In this document: piece by piece, positions 13,884 to 22,455 of the stretch
How positions within the stretch are numbered: the first letter of the stretch is position 1
How the letters are laid out: each line of letters starts with the position of its first letter
Source of the DNA: Negativicutes bacterium
GTDB lineage: Bacteria > Bacillota > Negativicutes > JAGPMH01
Direction: 5' to 3'
DNA length: 48,684 bases
NCBI GenBank assembly: GCA_018052945.1
Contig: JAGPMH010000011.1
Location: 1 to 48,684, forward strand
Made by a program: the position numbers and the translations under genes
The notes under the pieces: generated by a model
Told to the model about the DNA's origin: nothing
Database searches by the model: none
Seen by the model: only the letters and a program-made list of their open reading frames with translations

Positions 13884-14342
13884 TTAGCTATTCATTGCCA
13901 AAATTTTAGGCCAAGCCAATTCCAGCAAAGTAGCAATTTGTTGACAAGAATTTTTATAAATTGTCTCATCACCACCAAAAGGGTCACCAACATCTACCGC
14001 TGATTCCGCAAATTCACCTAACGTCAATACTTTGTGACTAAACGTGGGAACAGCTTTTATAATATCATTTTTATGATACTTCGTCATCGTTAAAACCAAA
14101 TCAGCTTGTTTTAGTAACTCTAAGTTTAATAGTCTAGCTTTATGGTTATTAGCATTAATCCCTTTATCCTTTAAGACCGCTATGGCATTAGCTGAAGCCA
14201 CAGCACCCGGTACCGCTGCTAAACCGGCTGAAGATATTGTTACAGCTGTGTTTAAACCAGCTTTTAAAATTTTGTCACGTAGTAAAAACTCTGCCATCGG
14301 ACTACGACAAGTATTTCCTGTACAAACAAATAATACTTCCAT
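13884..14342 (-). CDS. ywlE: Low-molecular-weight phosphatase, YwlE-type (protein arginine phosphatase)
   Basis: The 152 residues start with the P-loop CTGNTCRS at residues 7-14, the C-x5-R-S phosphatase signature, and carry the general-acid Asp in VGDPFGGD (about 118). In B. subtilis YwlE the Thr in the P-loop (CTGNTC) gives specificity for phospho-arginine over phospho-tyrosine; the same Thr is present here. It probably reverses McsB-type arginine phosphorylation, though no mcsB is in the window. GGAGG lies 7 nt upstream. Confidence 0.9.
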   Translation of the reverse strand: MEVLFVCTGNTCRSPMAEFLLRDKILKAGLNTAVTISSAGLAAVPGAVASANAIAVLKDKGINANNHKARLLNLELLKQADLVLTMTKYHKNDIIKAVPTFSHKVLTLGEFAESAVDVGDPFGGDETIYKNSCQQIATLLELAWPKILAMNS

Positions 14343-14408
14343 TTTTTTGCCTCCATAAAAGTATCCAACGCCATTCTATCATATTAAGATAGCTTTTTAC
14401 TAGAATAT

Positions 14409-14425
14409 TTAACGGATGTCGTTAA
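14409..14425. promoter_or_regulatory. Inverted repeat between ywlC and ywlE
   Basis: TTAACG-N5-CGTTAA is a perfect 6-bp inverted repeat in the 123-bp gap between the ywlC stop and the ywlE start. It could be an operator for an internal ywlE promoter. No convincing -35/-10 pair was found, so this is weak. Confidence 0.3.
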
Positions 14426-14465
14426 GATTTTGTATGTTTTTACAATAATTTTAAGTTTACAAAGT

Positions 14466-15506
14466 TTAACACTTAATAATATTATGGCCACAAGCTTTGT
14501 CTAGTCGATTCATTATCGCAACCCCCAGCCCACTGCGTTTAACACCTTCCGCGAAAATAACATCGACTTTATTTTGATCAAAAAATCGTAGCGAACAATA
14601 TAAATTCAAAGCAATTTGTTTCAAGATGTAACGCGAACCGTATACTACCGTTAAATTTTGTTTCGGTAAAACTTGCGCCGTTTCTTCACTAATAATAAAC
14701 CCAACTTTTTTTCCTTCAGCCAATGCTTTTTGATATTCTTCCAGCATTTTTTGAATAACCGCTGTACTGTTTTCACCCTCAAATAAAACAAGCGGCGCAG
14801 CCGGAGCATAATGCTGATATTTCATCCCCGGTGCTTTCGGTTTAGCCTTAGCATCAACTACAGCCTGATCAACCACTAGTTTTGTTAAATCATGCTGTAA
14901 CATTTCAAAAGTTATGGCGCCGGGACGTAATAACACCGGAATTTCGCCACTACAATCAACCACTGTTGATTCCAAGCCAATCTGACAATCACCACCATCA
15001 AGCACTCCAGCAATTTTCCCTTGCAAATCAGCCATTACAGCTTTAGCAGTAGTAGGACTGGGGCGTCCGGAAGTATTAGCACTTGGTGCTGCCAATGGTA
15101 CATTAGCCAGTTTTATCAAAGCTCTGGCAATTTTATGATCCGGCATTCTTACCGCTACAGTATCAAGTCCCCCTGACACTAACGCCGGCACAAGTTCTGT
15201 TTTCTTAAAAACAATCGTTAAGGGACCCGGCCAATATTTATTTATTAAAAACTGCGCTTCTGGTGAAATTGTTTCTACTAACAGTTCTAGTTGTGCTAAC
15301 TCTGCAATATGTAAAATCAATGGATTATCAGATGGTCGCCCTTTGGCCTGATAAATTTTTTCAACAGCCTTATTATTAAGACCATCTGCCCCCAACCCAT
15401 ACACCGTTTCTGTTGGAAATGCCACTAACTCACCATTTTTCAAGAAAGCTACTGCTTGATTCAAACTGTTTTCGTCTTCTGAAGCTATCATCAGCTTAGT
15501 TTCCAT
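14466..15506 (-). CDS. ywlC: L-threonylcarbamoyladenylate synthase (Sua5/YwlC)
   Basis: The enzyme makes threonylcarbamoyl-AMP from Thr, bicarbonate and ATP, the first step of the t6A tRNA modification. The 346 residues combine the YrdC catalytic domain (about 10-205, with FPTETVYGLGADG, KGRPSDNPL and SANTSGRPSPT) and a C-terminal Sua5 domain (about 215-346) joined by a linker with APGMKYQHYAP. The start is 1 nt past the prmC stop. In B. subtilis spoIIR lies between these genes; here nothing does. Confidence 0.95.
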   Translation of the reverse strand: METKLMIASEDENSLNQAVAFLKNGELVAFPTETVYGLGADGLNNKAVEKIYQAKGRPSDNPLILHIAELAQLELLVETISPEAQFLINKYWPGPLTIVFKKTELVPALVSGGLDTVAVRMPDHKIARALIKLANVPLAAPSANTSGRPSPTTAKAVMADLQGKIAGVLDGGDCQIGLESTVVDCSGEIPVLLRPGAITFEMLQHDLTKLVVDQAVVDAKAKPKAPGMKYQHYAPAAPLVLFEGENSTAVIQKMLEEYQKALAEGKKVGFIISEETAQVLPKQNLTVVYGSRYILKQIALNLYCSLRFFDQNKVDVIFAEGVKRSGLGVAIMNRLDKACGHNIIKC

Positions 15507-15507
15507 C

Positions 15508-16383
15508 TTAACTCTCCCTTTTTCCTATTACCACCACACGGTCAATTCCGCCATAATCTTTAATAATCTCCCAAATTTCTAGATCATCATATTGTCTAGC
15601 GATTTCAGCTACACTTTGTGCCTGATTTATTCCAACTTCAAACATCATGAAGCCACCATCAATCAATAAATGTCGCCCTTGCTGAATCAATTCAATATAA
15701 CAATCTAACCCTTCAGCACCTCCGGCCAAGGCTAAATAGGGTTCATTTTTCACTTCCGGTGCCAATGATGCTATATCAGCATTAGGAATATACGGCGGAT
15801 TTGACAATAACGCTGTAAATTTAGCTCCCTTAAGCGGTTCACAAAGATTGCCTAAAACAAACTCTAGTTTTTCACTTACAGCTAACTTTTCAGCATTTTC
15901 TTTCGCAACCGCTAAGGCTTCCGGTGATATATCTACCGCTACTCCGGTAACCGCTGTAGGTGAAAGTTTCGCGATGGACACAGCAATTGCGCCACTACCG
16001 GTTCCAATATCGACAAAGCGTGGATTTTCATAGTTACTTAACAATTTTAAGGCCTGTTCTACTAAAATTTCAGTATCGGGACGCGGAATCAAGACCGCCG
16101 GAGTAACTTTGAATTCTAAACCCATAAATTCTTTATAACCCAAGATGTAAGCTACCGGCTGCTTCGCTACACGTTTTTTGATTGCTTCGCGAAAACTTGT
16201 TAGTTCCTGCGGTAATAACGGTTTATCAAATTCTACATACAAATAAATTCGTTCTTTTTTCAAGATATTAGAAAGCAGTACTTCAGCATCAAGGCGTGGA
16301 TTTTCCACGCCTTTTTCTGCGAAATACTGCCCTGTCCATTTTAAAATGGCTCCGATTGTCCAAACTTCTTTAGCTTTTGTCAT
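15508..16383 (-). CDS. prmC: Release factor glutamine methyltransferase PrmC
   Basis: The enzyme methylates the Gln of the GGQ motif in release factors, using SAM. The 291 residues have the N-terminal helical substrate domain and the Rossmann methyltransferase domain with FVDIGTGSGAIAVSIAK (SAM binding) and the catalytic NPPY in LLSNPPYIPN. It starts 1 nt after its substrate gene prfA, so the two are almost certainly translated together. Confidence 0.97.
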   Translation of the reverse strand: MTKAKEVWTIGAILKWTGQYFAEKGVENPRLDAEVLLSNILKKERIYLYVEFDKPLLPQELTSFREAIKKRVAKQPVAYILGYKEFMGLEFKVTPAVLIPRPDTEILVEQALKLLSNYENPRFVDIGTGSGAIAVSIAKLSPTAVTGVAVDISPEALAVAKENAEKLAVSEKLEFVLGNLCEPLKGAKFTALLSNPPYIPNADIASLAPEVKNEPYLALAGGAEGLDCYIELIQQGRHLLIDGGFMMFEVGINQAQSVAEIARQYDDLEIWEIIKDYGGIDRVVVIGKRES

Positions 16384-16384
16384 C

Positions 16385-17452
16385 TTAAGTAACCTGCTTT
16401 AATTTTTCACTTTGATCGGCAGTAACTAAAGCTGTTATCAGCTCGTCCAGCTCACCATTTAAAACATAGTCAAGCTTATGCAAAGTTAATCCTACTCTGT
16501 GATCAGTCACTCGTCCTTGCGGGAAATTATAAGTTCTGATTCGTTCACTACGATCACCTGTTCCGACTTGACTTTTCCGATTTTCCGCAATTTCTGAGCG
16601 CTGAGTTTCTTCAGCTAAATCCTGAATTTTCGCTCTCAAAACTTTCATCGCTTTATCTTTATTCTTTAACTGTGATTTTTCATCTTGGCATTGTACTACA
16701 ATTCCGGTTGGCAAATGCGTTATTCGAACTGCTGATTCCGTTCTATTAACGTGCTGTCCACCCGCGCCACTGGCACAATATGTATCAATTCGCAAATCAT
16801 TTTGATTTATCACAACATCAACTTCTTCTACTTCTGGTAAAACAGCCACAGTTACCGTCGATGTATGAATACGACCACTGGATTCAGTGGTTGGTACACG
16901 TTGTACCCGATGAACGCCACTTTCATATTTCAACTTACTATAAGCACCATAACCATCAATTTCAAAAACAACTTCTTTAAAGCCACCTAATTCCGTCGGA
17001 TTAGAATCTAAAATTTCTGTTTTCCAGCCTTGAACTTCAGCATAGCGCGTATACATTCTAAACAAATTGCCCGCAAACAACGCTGCTTCATCGCCACCAG
17101 CACCACCACGAATTTCAACGATAACGCTTTTATCATCATTGGGGTCTTTTGGTAACAACAAAATTGGTAATTCTGTTTCCAAGACCGACAGCTTGGTTTT
17201 CAGCTCTGCTACTTCCAAATCAATCATCTTTTTAAATTCGTCGTCAGTCTCTTCTTTTTGCATTTCTTTAGCATCATCGAGGCCTTGTAAAACCTCTTTA
17301 TACTCTCTAAACTTTACTACAATTTCGCCCAATTTAGAGTGTTCCCTAGTATATTTTTGCCATTTATTCATATCAGCAATAATATCAGGATCACTAATCA
17401 TCGACTCCAGTTGTAAGTATTTATCTTCAATGGCTTGTAATTTATCAAGCAC
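16385..17452 (-). CDS. prfA: Peptide chain release factor 1
   Basis: RF1 ends translation at UAA and UAG. The protein has the stop-codon reading loop P-x-T in [10 protein letters not shown] (about residue 187) and the peptidyl-hydrolysis GGQ in [15 protein letters not shown] (about 232). I place the start at GTG 17452 (giving [12 protein letters not shown]), because GAGG lies 8 nt upstream and this N-terminus matches other Bacillota RF1; an upstream GTG at 17461 overlaps the ribosome binding site. Length is then 355 residues, normal for RF1. Confidence 0.95.
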   Translation of the reverse strand: MLDKLQAIEDKYLQLESMISDPDIIADMNKWQKYTREHSKLGEIVVKFREYKEVLQGLDDAKEMQKEETDDEFKKMIDLEVAELKTKLSVLETELPILLLPKDPNDDKSVIVEIRGGAGGDEAALFAGNLFRMYTRYAEVQGWKTEILDSNPTELGGFKEVVFEIDGYGAYSKLKYESGVHRVQRVPTTESSGRIHTSTVTVAVLPEVEEVDVVINQNDLRIDTYCASGAGGQHVNRTESAVRITHLPTGIVVQCQDEKSQLKNKDKAMKVLRAKIQDLAEETQRSEIAENRKSQVGTGDRSERIRTYNFPQGRVTDHRVGLTLHKLDYVLNGELDELITALVTADQSEKLKQVT

Positions 17453-17472
17453 AAAATCCACCTCATTATTTT

Positions 17473-18333
17473 TTAATCAACTACACTAACTTCTTCCAGT
17501 GCTCTGATTGCCACTTCAACCTGCTCATCATCCGGCTCATTAGTGGTTAAATTTTGCAACCACAATCCCGGTAATGTTGCAAATTTTACAAATTTGTTTT
17601 CACTGCGTCCAGCATAACGAATTATTTCATATGATATTCCGGCGACTACCGGCAACAAAATAATCCTTGATAATATTCTCATCCACAAATCAGGCCAGCC
17701 TAAAAAAGCAAACATTAAAATACTAACAATCATCACAATCAATAAAAATGATGTTCCACACCGCGGATGAAGGGTGCTGAATTTCTGCACATTCTCCACT
17801 GTCAAAGGCACACCAGCTTCATAAGCATGAATGGTTTTATGTTCTGCACCATGATATTGAAATACTCTCTTAATATCCTTCATGCGGGATATTCCATATA
17901 TATAAAGGAAAAAAATCAACATCCTTAAACCGCCTTCGGCTAAATTTAAGAGCATTGGATCTTTTATCGCACTATGAACATATTTTGCAGCAGCGGTTGG
18001 AATAATTACAAATAACACTATTGTTAAGCACAATGAAAAAATCATTGTCAACACAATCTCTTTGTCACTCAAAGTTTCACCTTCATCACCGGCCATTTGT
18101 GCCGAATACGAAAGTGCCTTTAGCCCCACCACTAAAGATTCACCCAATGCCACTACTCCGCGAAGCATCGGCTTTTTTAATATTGGGAATCTTTCCGCAA
18201 TCGAAATAATTTTTTCGTTTTTTACCGTAATTGTCCCTGATGGCTCTCGCACTGCCGTCGCCACCGCATTAGCATTGCGCATCATTACTCCTTCAATTAC
18301 AGCTTGCCCACCAATATTCGGCTTTTTATCCAC
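17473..18333 (-). CDS. yqhQ: YqhQ-family membrane protein (DUF1385)
   Basis: This conserved membrane protein has no firmly known function and is often coded beside prfA or prmC in Bacillota. The 286 residues start with the family signature [13 protein letters not shown]. They have four or five transmembrane helices (about 96-118, 130-145, 197-215, 218-238) and the conserved [13 protein letters not shown] and HPRCGTSFL motifs, whose His, Glu and Cys could bind a metal. The start is a GTG at 18333 with AGGAGG 5 nt upstream. Confidence 0.9.
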   Translation of the reverse strand: MDKKPNIGGQAVIEGVMMRNANAVATAVREPSGTITVKNEKIISIAERFPILKKPMLRGVVALGESLVVGLKALSYSAQMAGDEGETLSDKEIVLTMIFSLCLTIVLFVIIPTAAAKYVHSAIKDPMLLNLAEGGLRMLIFFLYIYGISRMKDIKRVFQYHGAEHKTIHAYEAGVPLTVENVQKFSTLHPRCGTSFLLIVMIVSILMFAFLGWPDLWMRILSRIILLPVVAGISYEIIRYAGRSENKFVKFATLPGLWLQNLTTNEPDDEQVEVAIRALEEVSVVD

Positions 18334-18360
18334 CTTAGCCTCCTAAAAATCACTTATATT

Positions 18361-18399
18361 ATAAATGAAGCAGAGCATCTCTGCTCTGCATCCATTTAT
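18361..18399 (-). terminator. Composite hairpin behind rpmE
   Basis: On the minus strand ATAAATG and GCAGAGCA pair with TGCTCTGC and CATTTAT around a GAGA loop: 8 bp, a small internal loop, then 7 bp. There is no strong T-run, so it may attenuate rather than stop transcription into yqhQ. Confidence 0.55.
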
Positions 18400-18400
18400 T

Positions 18401-18598
18401 TTATTTACCGTAACGTTTATTGAATTTTTCAATTCGTCCGCCAGCTGTAATATTACGTTGCTGACCTGTAAAGAAAGGATGGCATTTGGAACATACGTCC
18501 ACACGTAATTCAGGTTTAACGGAACCAGTCATAAAAGTCTGTCCACAACCACAAATAACTTTTGCCTCTTTAAAATCAGGATGAATTTGTTCTTTCAT
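18401..18598 (-). CDS. rpmE: 50S ribosomal protein L31 (zinc-binding type)
   Basis: The 65-residue L31 carries the four Cys of the zinc-binding (C+) type: CGC near residue 16 and CSKCH near residue 36. It ends with [15 protein letters not shown], typical of the family. It joins the 30S and 50S subunits in the ribosome. GAGG is 11 nt before the ATG. Transcription starts far upstream (promoter at 18745-18773), leaving a leader of about 140 nt. Confidence 0.98.
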   Translation of the reverse strand: MKEQIHPDFKEAKVICGCGQTFMTGSVKPELRVDVCSKCHPFFTGQQRNITAGGRIEKFNKRYGK

Positions 18599-18738
18599 TA
18601 ATTATTGCACCTCACTCTTTCCCCAACCAGGGTTAAATATTTTGTTAAAACTAAGCCTTAACCCTGTTGAAGGCAAAGCTAGTCAGTCTTGAGAACACAG
18701 CAATCTCGAACGCAACAAGCAATAACTGTGCTTATCAC
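18599..18738 (-). ncRNA. Structured rpmE mRNA leader (candidate L31 leader)
   Basis: From the predicted transcription start near 18738 to the rpmE ATG there are about 140 nt. Several helices can be drawn: CAGGGTTAA with TTAACCCTG (18666-18658 with 18636-18628, just before the ribosome binding site), GAGA with TCTC and CACAG with CTGTG (competing), and GTCT near the 5' end with AGAC. Leaders regulating L31 are known in several bacterial phyla, including Firmicutes. Identity to such a class is inferred from context, not from a covariance search. Confidence 0.5.
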
Positions 18739-18744
18739 CAGACA

Positions 18745-18773
18745 ATTATAGCATACCGCTAAAAACTGTGCAA
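18745..18773 (-). promoter_or_regulatory. Promoter of rpmE
   Basis: TTGCAC (18773-18768) and a perfect TATAAT (18750-18745) are separated by 17 bp on the minus strand. This is a strong housekeeping (SigA) promoter. Transcription should start near 18738. Confidence 0.8.
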
Positions 18774-18890
18774 GAATAAAAAGATTTTTTAACTCCGGTA
18801 AAATATTTCGCGACCGCCCTTACTTTACAGGAAATTTTTTCATTAACAGCGAATTAAACTGTAAATAATTTTATGTTAGGAGTTTTTGCT

Positions 18891-19199
18891 ATGACCTTCA
18901 ACCTAGATAAAAACGCAGATAATATCATTATTCATATCAGTGGTAGTATTACCATCAATTACAGTATCAAAATCAGAGAACAAATCCTCCTAACCCTCAA
19001 TCAAGGTTATCACCATTATACTTTAGATTTAGCTGCTGCTGATTATATCGATAGTGCCTCCTTAGGTATTTTTGTTGCACTACACAAAATAATTACCCAA
19101 AGTGACGGTAGCTTAACTTTAATAAATTTAAATGCTACTTTACTCGAAATTTTCTGCTCCGGACAATTAGAACATACCTTAAATATAAAATTACAATAA
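18891..19199 (+). CDS. STAS-domain anti-sigma factor antagonist-like protein
   Basis: The 102-residue protein is a single STAS domain: a central IREQILLTLNQGYHHYTLDL strand-helix region and the phospho-site loop DYIDSASLGIF, whose first Ser is the residue that partner kinases phosphorylate in SpoIIAA/RsbV-type proteins. It is one of only two genes on the plus strand. AGGAG lies 8 nt before the ATG at 18891; six residues upstream in frame are not supported. No anti-sigma kinase or sigma factor gene is adjacent, so its partner must be coded elsewhere. Confidence 0.85.
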   Translation: MTFNLDKNADNIIIHISGSITINYSIKIREQILLTLNQGYHHYTLDLAAADYIDSASLGIFVALHKIITQSDGSLTLINLNATLLEIFCSGQLEHTLNIKLQ

Positions 19200-19209
19200 T
19201 TTTATTATC

Positions 19210-19599
19210 TTACTGTTTTTTATTATTACATTTTGTTAAAAACTTATCAATTTTGATAATAAATCGTTCATGAATTCCTTCACCAATTTTTTCGTTATTA
19301 TCAAATGCCGTTACTTTAAAAACCAATTTACGTTCTACTATTTCAATTAACTCAGCGGTCGCCGTAACACTCATTCCTATTGGTGTAGCCGCTAAATGTC
19401 TAACATTTAAACTAATCCCTACCGTCCCCAAACCGCTTTCCAGTTTATCATCAACGCATTTTATAGCAGCCCCCTCCATTAAACCGATCATCGCCGGCGT
19501 TGCATAGACCGCTATACTACCACTGCCATAACTAATCGCAGTGTTATTGGTGCTGACAACTTCACTTTTTTCAGCAAGCAAACCAATTTTCAACTTCAT
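19210..19599 (-). CDS. FlK-like hot-dog thioesterase
   Basis: The 129-residue protein has the single hot-dog fold of the fluoroacetyl-CoA thioesterase (FlK) family. The FlK catalytic Thr, Glu and His are all present with the same spacing as in FlK: Thr and Glu 8 apart in ATPAMIGLMEGAA, and His 26 further on in NVRHLAATP. The normal substrate is probably an ordinary short acyl-CoA; relatives are common where no fluoroacetate is made. ATG at 19599 is chosen over an upstream GTG. It lies tail to tail with the STAS gene and 24 nt after the radical-SAM gene. Confidence 0.82.
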   Translation of the reverse strand: MKLKIGLLAEKSEVVSTNNTAISYGSGSIAVYATPAMIGLMEGAAIKCVDDKLESGLGTVGISLNVRHLAATPIGMSVTATAELIEIVERKLVFKVTAFDNNEKIGEGIHERFIIKIDKFLTKCNNKKQ

Positions 19600-19623
19600 T
19601 GCCCCCACTCTTTTCTTGTACAG

Positions 19624-20853
19624 TTATTTTTTTAGATAATGACTAAAGCTCCCTAACACTAATTGTGGAAACTTTTGTTTTATTTTTTCAATAAATAATA
19701 GCGTTCCTAGCATCTTACTGTCACATTGTGGCATAATCTTCAAAAAAGCATTTGGATCAACATTTAAATTACGCAACTGAATCATATCAACTTTAGTTTC
19801 TGCCAGAAAACTCTCCCAAGCCTCAAATTCGCTTAAACGGTCATTAAGCCCTGGAAAATAGAGCATATTTAAAGAAACAAACACTCCATTACTTTTCGCA
19901 TAATTAATCGATTCTTTAACATTATCAAGACTGTAATTAGCTTTATAATAAGCATCATAAGTCTCATTAATCGCACTAATAATACTAACTCTCATCGTAT
20001 CAAGTCCGGCATCTACGATTTTTTTTATACCTTCAGTATAACCGGCATTGGTATTAATATTGATTTGGCCAGCTGAAGTTTTTGTTCTGATAATTTTTAT
20101 CCCCGCTGCAATATTATCAGCCGCTAACGATGGTTCACCTTCACAACCTTGACCAAAACTAATAATCCCTTCCGGAGCATATTCTAGATGATAAGTTCCA
20201 ACTTCTGCAATTTCTTGTGGGGTCGGTTTAAAATCAATGCGACTTTGGGGCGAAGGACAACATTCTGCTGGTTGCAGCGATATACAGCCGTAACAATTGG
20301 CATTACAAACTGGTGAAACCGGCACTCCCGCTTCCCAGCGTCGATAAAATAAGTTTTGAGCCGTACAACAATGCCATTGTAAGGAGCATTTAGCCAATTG
20401 CTCTACTATTCTATTATCAGCTAATTCTTTCTTCGTTTTATTTACTAATTTTTTTAGTTGATTAGTATTAAAGCCTAAAGGGTTCCATTTAGTAGCATCA
20501 TCAGTTTTAAGCGCCGCTACATGTAATTCATCCTTATATAGCACCACCGCAGTATAGCCATATAATGGCAAGGCTTTTGTATTAGCATCCTCTTGATATG
20601 CCGGCAAATAAGTTCTGGTATAACCCGCCGGTAAAATTGCCGCCACCGCTTGCCCTGACAGCGTCACAATCTTATTGTTTTTAAACCCCAGTGCTTGACG
20701 TTGTGGCAATAACATTAAATCAGCACCTTCAGGTAACGGAATAAGATCTTGCGGTTTTAACAAAATAGTCTCTGCACCAATTCGGCCTAACCCCAAAAAT
20801 TCAGGATCATCAAAAATTTCACCATTTTCATCAGCAAATAACGCTGTTATCAT
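19624..20853 (-). CDS. Radical SAM protein of unknown function
   Basis: The 409 residues hold an N-terminal region of about 150 residues that I cannot place, then a Cys-rich stretch (KCSLQWHCC), then the radical-SAM [4Fe-4S] motif C-x3-C-x2-C in PVCNANCYGCISLQP (about 182-190). After it come AECCPSP, a SAM-binding GQGCEGEPSL segment, a TNAGYTEGIKKIVDAGLDTMR strand-helix typical of the barrel, and QLRNLNVDPN. The extra Cys might bind a second cluster or a substrate. It is coded 8 nt after pth and likely co-transcribed. Substrate is unknown. Confidence 0.8.
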   Translation of the reverse strand: MITALFADENGEIFDDPEFLGLGRIGAETILLKPQDLIPLPEGADLMLLPQRQALGFKNNKIVTLSGQAVAAILPAGYTRTYLPAYQEDANTKALPLYGYTAVVLYKDELHVAALKTDDATKWNPLGFNTNQLKKLVNKTKKELADNRIVEQLAKCSLQWHCCTAQNLFYRRWEAGVPVSPVCNANCYGCISLQPAECCPSPQSRIDFKPTPQEIAEVGTYHLEYAPEGIISFGQGCEGEPSLAADNIAAGIKIIRTKTSAGQININTNAGYTEGIKKIVDAGLDTMRVSIISAINETYDAYYKANYSLDNVKESINYAKSNGVFVSLNMLYFPGLNDRLSEFEAWESFLAETKVDMIQLRNLNVDPNAFLKIMPQCDSKMLGTLLFIEKIKQKFPQLVLGSFSHYLKK

Positions 20854-20861
20854 TTCATCAC

Positions 20862-21422
20862 CTATTTATTAAATTTATTCATCGCTTTATCTAGCCCTTC
20901 TTTGAGCCAACTTTCTAACGCTAAGCCTATTTTTTCAAGAATCTCTACTACTATCCCCTGTTCTTCTTTAGAAAATTTACCTAGCACATAGCCTACGACC
21001 GTCCAACCTTGTGGTGGTCTGCTAATTCCCACACGCACTCGCGGAAAATCTTCTTGCCCTAAATTGACCAAAATCGATTCAATCCCATTATGGCCACCGG
21101 CACTTCCTTTTTTTCGCAATCTTATTTTTCCTAAAGTCGTATCCATATCATCATAAATTATAATAACATCTTCTAACTGCGCCTTATACCACTTAACAAT
21201 AGGGGCAACAGCTACTCCACTTAAATTCATATAAGTTTGCGGTTTCACTAAAATAACTTGCTCATTATTTATTTTTATTTCGGCAATTTGTGCCTCAAAT
21301 TTATTTTTCCAAGTAACAACCCCATGCTTTGCCGCCCAGGCATCGATAGCCATAAAGCCGACATTATGACGAGTTTGGCTATATTCACTGCCCGGGTTTC
21401 CTAAACCCACAACAATTTTCAT
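20862..21422 (-). CDS. pth: Peptidyl-tRNA hydrolase
   Basis: The enzyme frees tRNA from peptidyl-tRNA dropped by stalled ribosomes. The 186 residues contain VVGLGNPGSEYSQTRHNVGF (active-site Asn and His), KPQTYMNLSG and the catalytic Asp in IIYDDMDTTLGKIRLR. It lies behind prs, as in the B. subtilis prs-ctc-pth order but without ctc. Length is normal. Confidence 0.97.
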   Translation of the reverse strand: MKIVVGLGNPGSEYSQTRHNVGFMAIDAWAAKHGVVTWKNKFEAQIAEIKINNEQVILVKPQTYMNLSGVAVAPIVKWYKAQLEDVIIIYDDMDTTLGKIRLRKKGSAGGHNGIESILVNLGQEDFPRVRVGISRPPQGWTVVGYVLGKFSKEEQGIVVEILEKIGLALESWLKEGLDKAMNKFNK

Positions 21423-21443
21423 TTTTTCACCCTTATATCTAAA

Positions 21444-21470
21444 ATAAGGACACGTTACACGTGTCCTTAT
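21444..21470 (-). terminator. Hairpin between prs and pth
   Basis: A 12-bp perfect stem (ATAAGGACACGT / ACGTGTCCTTAT) with a 3-nt loop is followed by TTTTAGATA on the minus strand. It lies 8 nt past the prs stop. It looks like a terminator of moderate strength; pth may depend on read-through. Confidence 0.65.
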
Positions 21471-21477
21471 AATAATT

Positions 21478-22428
21478 TTATCTAAATAATTTACTAACAG
21501 ATTTTTGACCGTAGATTAATTCAATCGCTTCCGCAAAGACTGGTGCCACTGATAAAATTTTAATTTTGGAGGATTTTTTTTCTTCAGCTAACGGAATCGT
21601 ATCCGTAATAATTAATTCCTTAATATTAGATGCTTCCACTCTGGCAATCGCCGGGTCACTTAAAATCGCATGCGTACAACAAGCATAAACTTCTTTTGCC
21701 CCAAACTTACCTAAAGCTTTTGCACCTTCAACTAATGATCCCGCAGTATCTACAATATCATCCACAATCACCGCAGTTTTACCTTCAATGCTACCAATTA
21801 AATTCATAACCTCTGCTACACCCGGCATTGGACGACGCTTTTCAATAATTGCAATCGGTGCTTCTAAGCGATCTGCTAATTGTCTAGCTCTTGTTACACC
21901 GCCTAAATCCGGCGATACTACTACAATATCTTTCAAGCCTTTAGTTTCAATATAATCCGATAAAATCGGCACACCTAATAAATTATCTAACGGAATATCA
22001 AAAAAGCCTTGAATTTGTCCAGCATGTAAGTCCATTGTAATAACACGACTAGCTCCGGCTCTCGTTAGCAAATCCGCCACTAACTTAGCTGAAATAGGTT
22101 CACGACCACGGGTCTTGCGATCTTGACGAGCATAAGCATAGTAAGGAATAACGACCGCAATATTTTTAGCTGAAGCTCTTTTACAAGCATCAATCATTAT
22201 TAACAATTCCATTAAGCTATCATTTACAGGCTGACAAGTTGGTTGAACAATAAAAACTTCTTTGCCACGAACACTCTCATCAATCATAACTTGAGTTTCA
22301 CCATTGTTGAAATGTCCAACATAGGCATTACCCAAAGGAATATTTAAGCATTTCGCAATATTCTTCGCCAATTGCGGATTGGCATTACCTGTAAATATAC
22401 GGATTCTGTCACTGTTAGCTAATGTCAT
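21478..22428 (-). CDS. prs: Ribose-phosphate pyrophosphokinase
   Basis: The enzyme makes PRPP from ribose 5-phosphate and ATP, the precursor for nucleotides, His, Trp and NAD. The 316 residues include the flexible catalytic [17 protein letters not shown] loop, HAGQIQGFF, and the PRPP-binding [13 protein letters not shown]. Regulatory and catalytic parts appear complete. It follows glmU by 27 nt with GGAGG upstream, as in most Bacillota. Confidence 0.98.
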   Translation of the reverse strand: MTLANSDRIRIFTGNANPQLAKNIAKCLNIPLGNAYVGHFNNGETQVMIDESVRGKEVFIVQPTCQPVNDSLMELLIMIDACKRASAKNIAVVIPYYAYARQDRKTRGREPISAKLVADLLTRAGASRVITMDLHAGQIQGFFDIPLDNLLGVPILSDYIETKGLKDIVVVSPDLGGVTRARQLADRLEAPIAIIEKRRPMPGVAEVMNLIGSIEGKTAVIVDDIVDTAGSLVEGAKALGKFGAKEVYACCTHAILSDPAIARVEASNIKELIITDTIPLAEEKKSSKIKILSVAPVFAEAIELIYGQKSVSKLFR

Positions 22429-22455
22429 TTTATAAAAACCTCCAACGATATTAAT

